Part shown: positions 20,075 to 22,500 of the stretch, piece after piece | Numbering within the stretch: position 1 is the first letter of the stretch | How the letters are laid out: every line of letters starts with the position of its first letter | Assembly: GCA_009746045.1 (NCBI GenBank) | Contig: RPFO01000442.1 | Coordinates: 1 to 22,500 of the forward strand | DNA length: 22,500 nt | Direction: 5' to 3' | Source: Mesostigma viride | Lineage: Eukaryota > Streptophyta > Mesostigmatophyceae > Mesostigmatales > Mesostigmataceae | Made by a program: the position numbers and the translations under genes | Notes under the pieces: model-generated | The model's input: only the letters and a program-made list of their open reading frames with translations | Database searches by the model: none | Told to the model about the DNA's origin: nothing

Positions 20075-21007
20075 GATGATTCAGATGCACTGAGAGCTAA
20101 GACATCAAACAGAACCAGAGGGGAGCATATTGAGGTAAGTCAATATTCACTGCGTAACACCCGTTACGCGATAGCGGTGGTCCATGATGCAATCCCCCGG
20201 GGCAGGATGTGGCTAACAACACAGCTGAATGGACTCGGAACATGTGGATTCCCAGTGGGGGGGCCTTCCAATTGTCATACTTGACACCTCTTCCCTGTAA
20301 CGAAAAGATTTCCCTTCTTCATGTTCCAGTTGAGTCACCGTGCTCCTGCCTTTGTGTTTTTTGGCGTTTGTAAAGAGATATGGGAGGGTAAACAAAAGCA
20401 AAGGCTGATATTGCCGTGTGGGGGGCCCGATCCTTGGTTAGTCTCTCAAGTGCCCACAGAAAAACACGAGAGTAGCACACACAGCGCGCAGCCCAGCCTA
20501 GCTCCCTCAGTAAAAGTAAAAGAAAAAGGACAAGAACAGCAAAACAAACGAGAACAAGAAAAAGAACAAAACACAGACACGTAGTGCAATGTGAGCGGAA
20601 TGATGGAGGAAGTGAGAGGGGGACATCGTATTGAATGTGTAGGCATTGAGGCAGCCGAAGCGTCCCATCCCCGGGTACATTCGTGGCTTTCAAAAAAGCC
20701 ACAACCTGCGTGGAAGAGGAAAATGCAGGAACGATGAGTATGATCCTGAAAACGAGGTTGAGGAAACGCGGAGAGGAAATGCCGGCCGCTGAAACGATTC
20801 CGATGGAACTATGGGTTTCGCCGACATGAGGCGGTGCAGCTGACTATCTCTATGGTGTCGTGTGTGACCGGGAGTGCCGGTTCACGTGCGCACTCGTCGG
20901 ACTAGCCCGATGACATGTGTGCTTGGTTGCCCACGGCTGAAATCCTCTTGCCCGTCATGCAAAGGCCACGCCTCCTAGCCGAAAACGAACTATATTCAAC
21001 CAATCTA
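20075..21007 (-). other. 5' region of the Penelope-like element
   Basis: This lies between the upstream pLTR and the GIY-YIG start. Minus-strand frames here (for example 20319-20702) look like leucine-rich membrane proteins, but that comes from a T-free A-rich tract on the plus strand (20518-20581), so I do not call a gene. A perfect 8-bp hairpin, GTGGCTTT-CAAA-AAAGCCAC, lies at 20683-20702. It probably serves as leader and promoter region; no promoter motif is evident. Confidence 0.5.
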
Positions 21008-21287
21008 ATATCAAAGAGACAACCAGCGCAGGCCAGAAATCGGGAGAATCCGGACCATGGTAGCTCGAGCCTGCCGTTATCTTTTCCGCGTTTTCGAGTC
21101 GTTCAGGATGATGAAGATGAATGGTGATGGAAATGTGTATCCTTGTGCATTGAAATTATGGCTGGCTTACGTGTGGAGCGACTAGATGACCTAGACGGTG
21201 GGGCCGGAAACAGCATGCTTGATCAGGGCGTGTGTTTCTAGCCTAGCTGGCCGGGAGTGTCTAGTGGTGAGCACCAGTTGCTGCGAT
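21008..21287 (-). repeat. Penelope-like element pLTR, 5' copy
   Basis: Reads as identical to 16456-16735 with no gaps. In the head-to-tail model this is the truncated tail of an upstream copy. 21287 is then the truncation and insertion border and 21007 is the first base of the full unit. Confidence 0.95.
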
Positions 21288-21462
21288 ATGGCCATGGATA
21301 TGCGGGAAGCTTTCCCTGTACCCATACTTAATGATGCATGGACTGGTTGTGACAGCCAAGGGTTTAGCTGTCGTGGGTTTGCTGAGTGATCATGGAAGTC
21401 TGCTAGGCTGGTGCTAGAACAGCCATAGCGCGGTTACTGCTATGTCTTGCCCGTGCTAACTG

Positions 21463-21600
21463 ATGCTGCAGCCATGCGTGGAGCGCGAATCGTCCCGTGA
21501 GGAGAAGGAGGAGGCGGGGCCGGTGCACCCATGGGCAGGGCCGGAGAAGAAGGACGCGGAGCACCCAGTGTGGGAGAAGGAGAAGGCGGGGAAGCACTGA
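21463..21600 (+). CDS. tiny Glu/Lys-rich ORF, possible gene remnant
   Basis: 45 codons ending in TGA, very rich in Glu and Lys, with two similar parts (REEKEEAGPVHPWAG and EKKDAEHPVWEKEKAG). The internal repetition and bias suggest a low-complexity tail of a larger lost protein, or simply a purine-rich repeat. There is no homology I can name. Confidence 0.2.
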   Translation: MLQPCVERESSREEKEEAGPVHPWAGPEKKDAEHPVWEKEKAGKH

Positions 21601-21665
21601 AGCTCCACCCCATGTCAGGCCTCTAGTATAGGTGCCAGTTAACTAAACCCATGCACGTGCAGGTT

Positions 21666-21776
21666 GTAGCTCAGAATGTATTTAAAATCATATGCCCCTT
21701 TTCAGGTATATGTATAACAGTGACTCCCAACGGATATATGTTCCTAATTTATTAAATTCTTACTGAATAATTGTTG
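21666..21776 (+). repeat. dispersed hairpin module, copy 3
   Basis: 21666-21744 aligns with 12892-12970 without a net length change. The core ACTCCCAACGGATA (21723-21736) keeps the TCC-CAAC-GGA stem but loses the outer pairs. An AT-rich tail of AATTTATTAAATTC type follows. Confidence 0.6.
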
Positions 21777-21941
21777 TCTTTATGAACCCATGAAGAGCAA
21801 AGCCCGGTGGGGAGTACATGTAACGCATTACCACGAGAAGGGGTCCCACACCGCATTTCTTCGCTCTCTGTTCCTATGCAGAACAAGAAGAGGTGGAAGA
21901 CCAATGTCCCGGCTCACACGCCAGCCCATGTGGGTAAGCCC

Positions 21942-21973
21942 CTCCCCCAAAGCGGAAGGGGCGCTTTGGGGAG
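21942..21973. repeat. 12-bp GC-rich hairpin
   Basis: CTCCCCCAAAGCG (21942-21954) pairs with CGCTTTGGGGAG (21962-21973) with one bulged C and a 7-nt loop. It lies about 90 bp upstream of module copy 4. Confidence 0.75.
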
Positions 21974-22059
21974 AAGTGTAGTTAGTATTTTGTAGATCGA
22001 CTAGATAGCTTAGAGTTAGCTTATTTCGATGTCGCGGCTTGACCCACCTCTACCCATTC

Positions 22060-22128
22060 AGCAAGGAATATGCATGTGCTGCATGATCTCCCAACGGAGG
22101 CATGTTATAATTTTATTTGATTCTTTGA
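22060..22128 (+). repeat. dispersed hairpin module, copy 4
   Basis: CTCC-CAAC-GGAG (22088-22099) is a perfect 4-bp hairpin, preceded by a GGAATATGCATGTGCT lead and followed by ATGTTATAATTTTATTTG. This matches the order in the other three copies but is more diverged. Confidence 0.5.
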
Positions 22129-22348
22129 TGTAGTGTCTTGGGGCATGATGCAGATGAGATTTGTAACTTCCGTGTAATTACATGTCTCTAAAGAGATTAG
22201 CATAGTACTCTAAACATGCCCATGCGCATGACACGCAAGTACTAACTTACTTACACCAGACCTGGCAATAAACAAGCATTGATGGGATGGACCCAGCGAT
22301 ACATAATGGGCGTGCATGCATAAAAAATATACACTATGCATGGCCCAA

Positions 22349-22500
22349 TGGACTTTTCGTGATAGACTCGGCATGGACATGTGCTACACTAGACGTGACG
22401 GGCTCACCCCCGGGCAGCCTCCTGGTTTGTCTGTAATATGGAGGCAGATGGTGCGCAAGGATAGATGGCAAGTAGTGATGAAGGAGACCACCCCCAAGCC
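22349..22500 (+). mobile_element. 5'-truncated 3' end of the same non-LTR retrotransposon family
   Basis: Matches 13950-14103 almost base for base, beginning TGGACTTTTCGTGATAG. It starts abruptly, as expected for 5' truncation during target-primed reverse transcription, and runs off the window. Compared with the first copy it lacks a 2-bp AT, so the frame continues as WRQMVRKDRWQVVMKE, which fits the usual LINE C-terminus better. That shows the first copy holds the frameshift. Confidence 0.85.

Larger units (their letters stand above)
16456..21287 (-). mobile_element. Penelope-like retroelement, permuted N-terminal GIY-YIG (Chlamys/Naiad-type)
   Basis: On the minus strand the order is: 280-bp repeat (21287-21008), 5' region, GIY-YIG endonuclease, a long middle segment, reverse transcriptase, short 3' region, and the identical 280-bp repeat (16735-16456). 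The repeats are 4552 bp apart and fit the usual Penelope-like head-to-tail arrangement: a 5'-truncated copy joined to a full unit. Classical Penelope elements carry GIY-YIG at the C-terminus; here it is N-terminal, as in Chlamys and Naiad elements. The RT keeps its catalytic motifs, but the coding frame breaks three times (about 19280, 18815 and 18455). No convincing target-site duplication was found. Confidence 0.88.
21288..22348. other. non-coding DNA between two retroelements
   Basis: It contains a 45-codon ORF (21463-21600), hairpin module copies 3 and 4, and a GC-rich hairpin (21942-21973). Open frames at 21790-21995 overlap each other and show no domain. Nothing else is recognised. Confidence 0.5.

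Noticed and set aside
20319-20702. Minus-strand leucine-rich membrane protein
   Set aside because: Its hydrophobic run comes from the T-free A-rich tract on the other strand.
16449-21295. GCCAT as target-site duplication of the Penelope-like element
   Set aside because: Five bases, not directly adjacent to either repeat end; expected by chance.

Overview
This window looks like nuclear DNA of a eukaryote: a gene-poor, transposon-rich stretch beside a satellite array. It has no operons, no ribosome-binding-site-led genes and no rRNA or tRNA genes. The best taxonomic clue is a Penelope-like retroelement (minus strand, 16456-21287) with its GIY-YIG endonuclease N-terminal to the reverse transcriptase (RT). 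That permuted order is known from the Chlamys/Naiad elements, and the Chlamys type is found mainly in the green lineage and some protists. A GT-AG intron is also visible at 15343-15453. A green alga or early-diverging plant is a reasonable inference, but the host is not proven.

Layout. (1) 1-7355: a 170-bp satellite, 43 full monomers that read as identical plus a 45-bp partial copy. (2) 7356-8390: non-coding DNA with a hairpin module seen four times in the window and a short tandem repeat. (3) 8391-10274: a GC-rich, minus-strand unknown coding region with two frame breaks, set between 59-bp direct repeats. (4) 10275-11783: non-coding, with a strong foldback at 10555-10598. (5) 11784-14103: decayed plus-strand non-LTR (LINE) material, an L1-type ORF1 followed by the C-terminal half of an RT. 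About 550 bp of unrelated sequence lies between them, including module copy 2. (6) 14240-14520: a palindrome-rich GTAA/TTAC block. (7) 14739-16019: a degraded split gene of unknown function. (8) 16456-21287: the Penelope-like element, with identical 280-bp terminal direct repeats (pLTRs) and an ORF broken by three apparent frameshifts. (9) 21288-22348: non-coding DNA with a tiny ORF, a strong hairpin and module copies 3 and 4. (10) 22349-22500: a 5'-truncated second copy of the LINE 3' end, running off the window.

The genes form no pathway. Each cluster is a mobile element or its debris. The intact-looking protein domains are the RT (YIDD) and the GIY-YIG nuclease of the Penelope-like element, which together would nick target DNA and copy RNA into it. 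Nearly every coding stretch has frameshifts or stops, so the window probably records successive insertions and decay. The Penelope-like element appears to be the youngest arrival.
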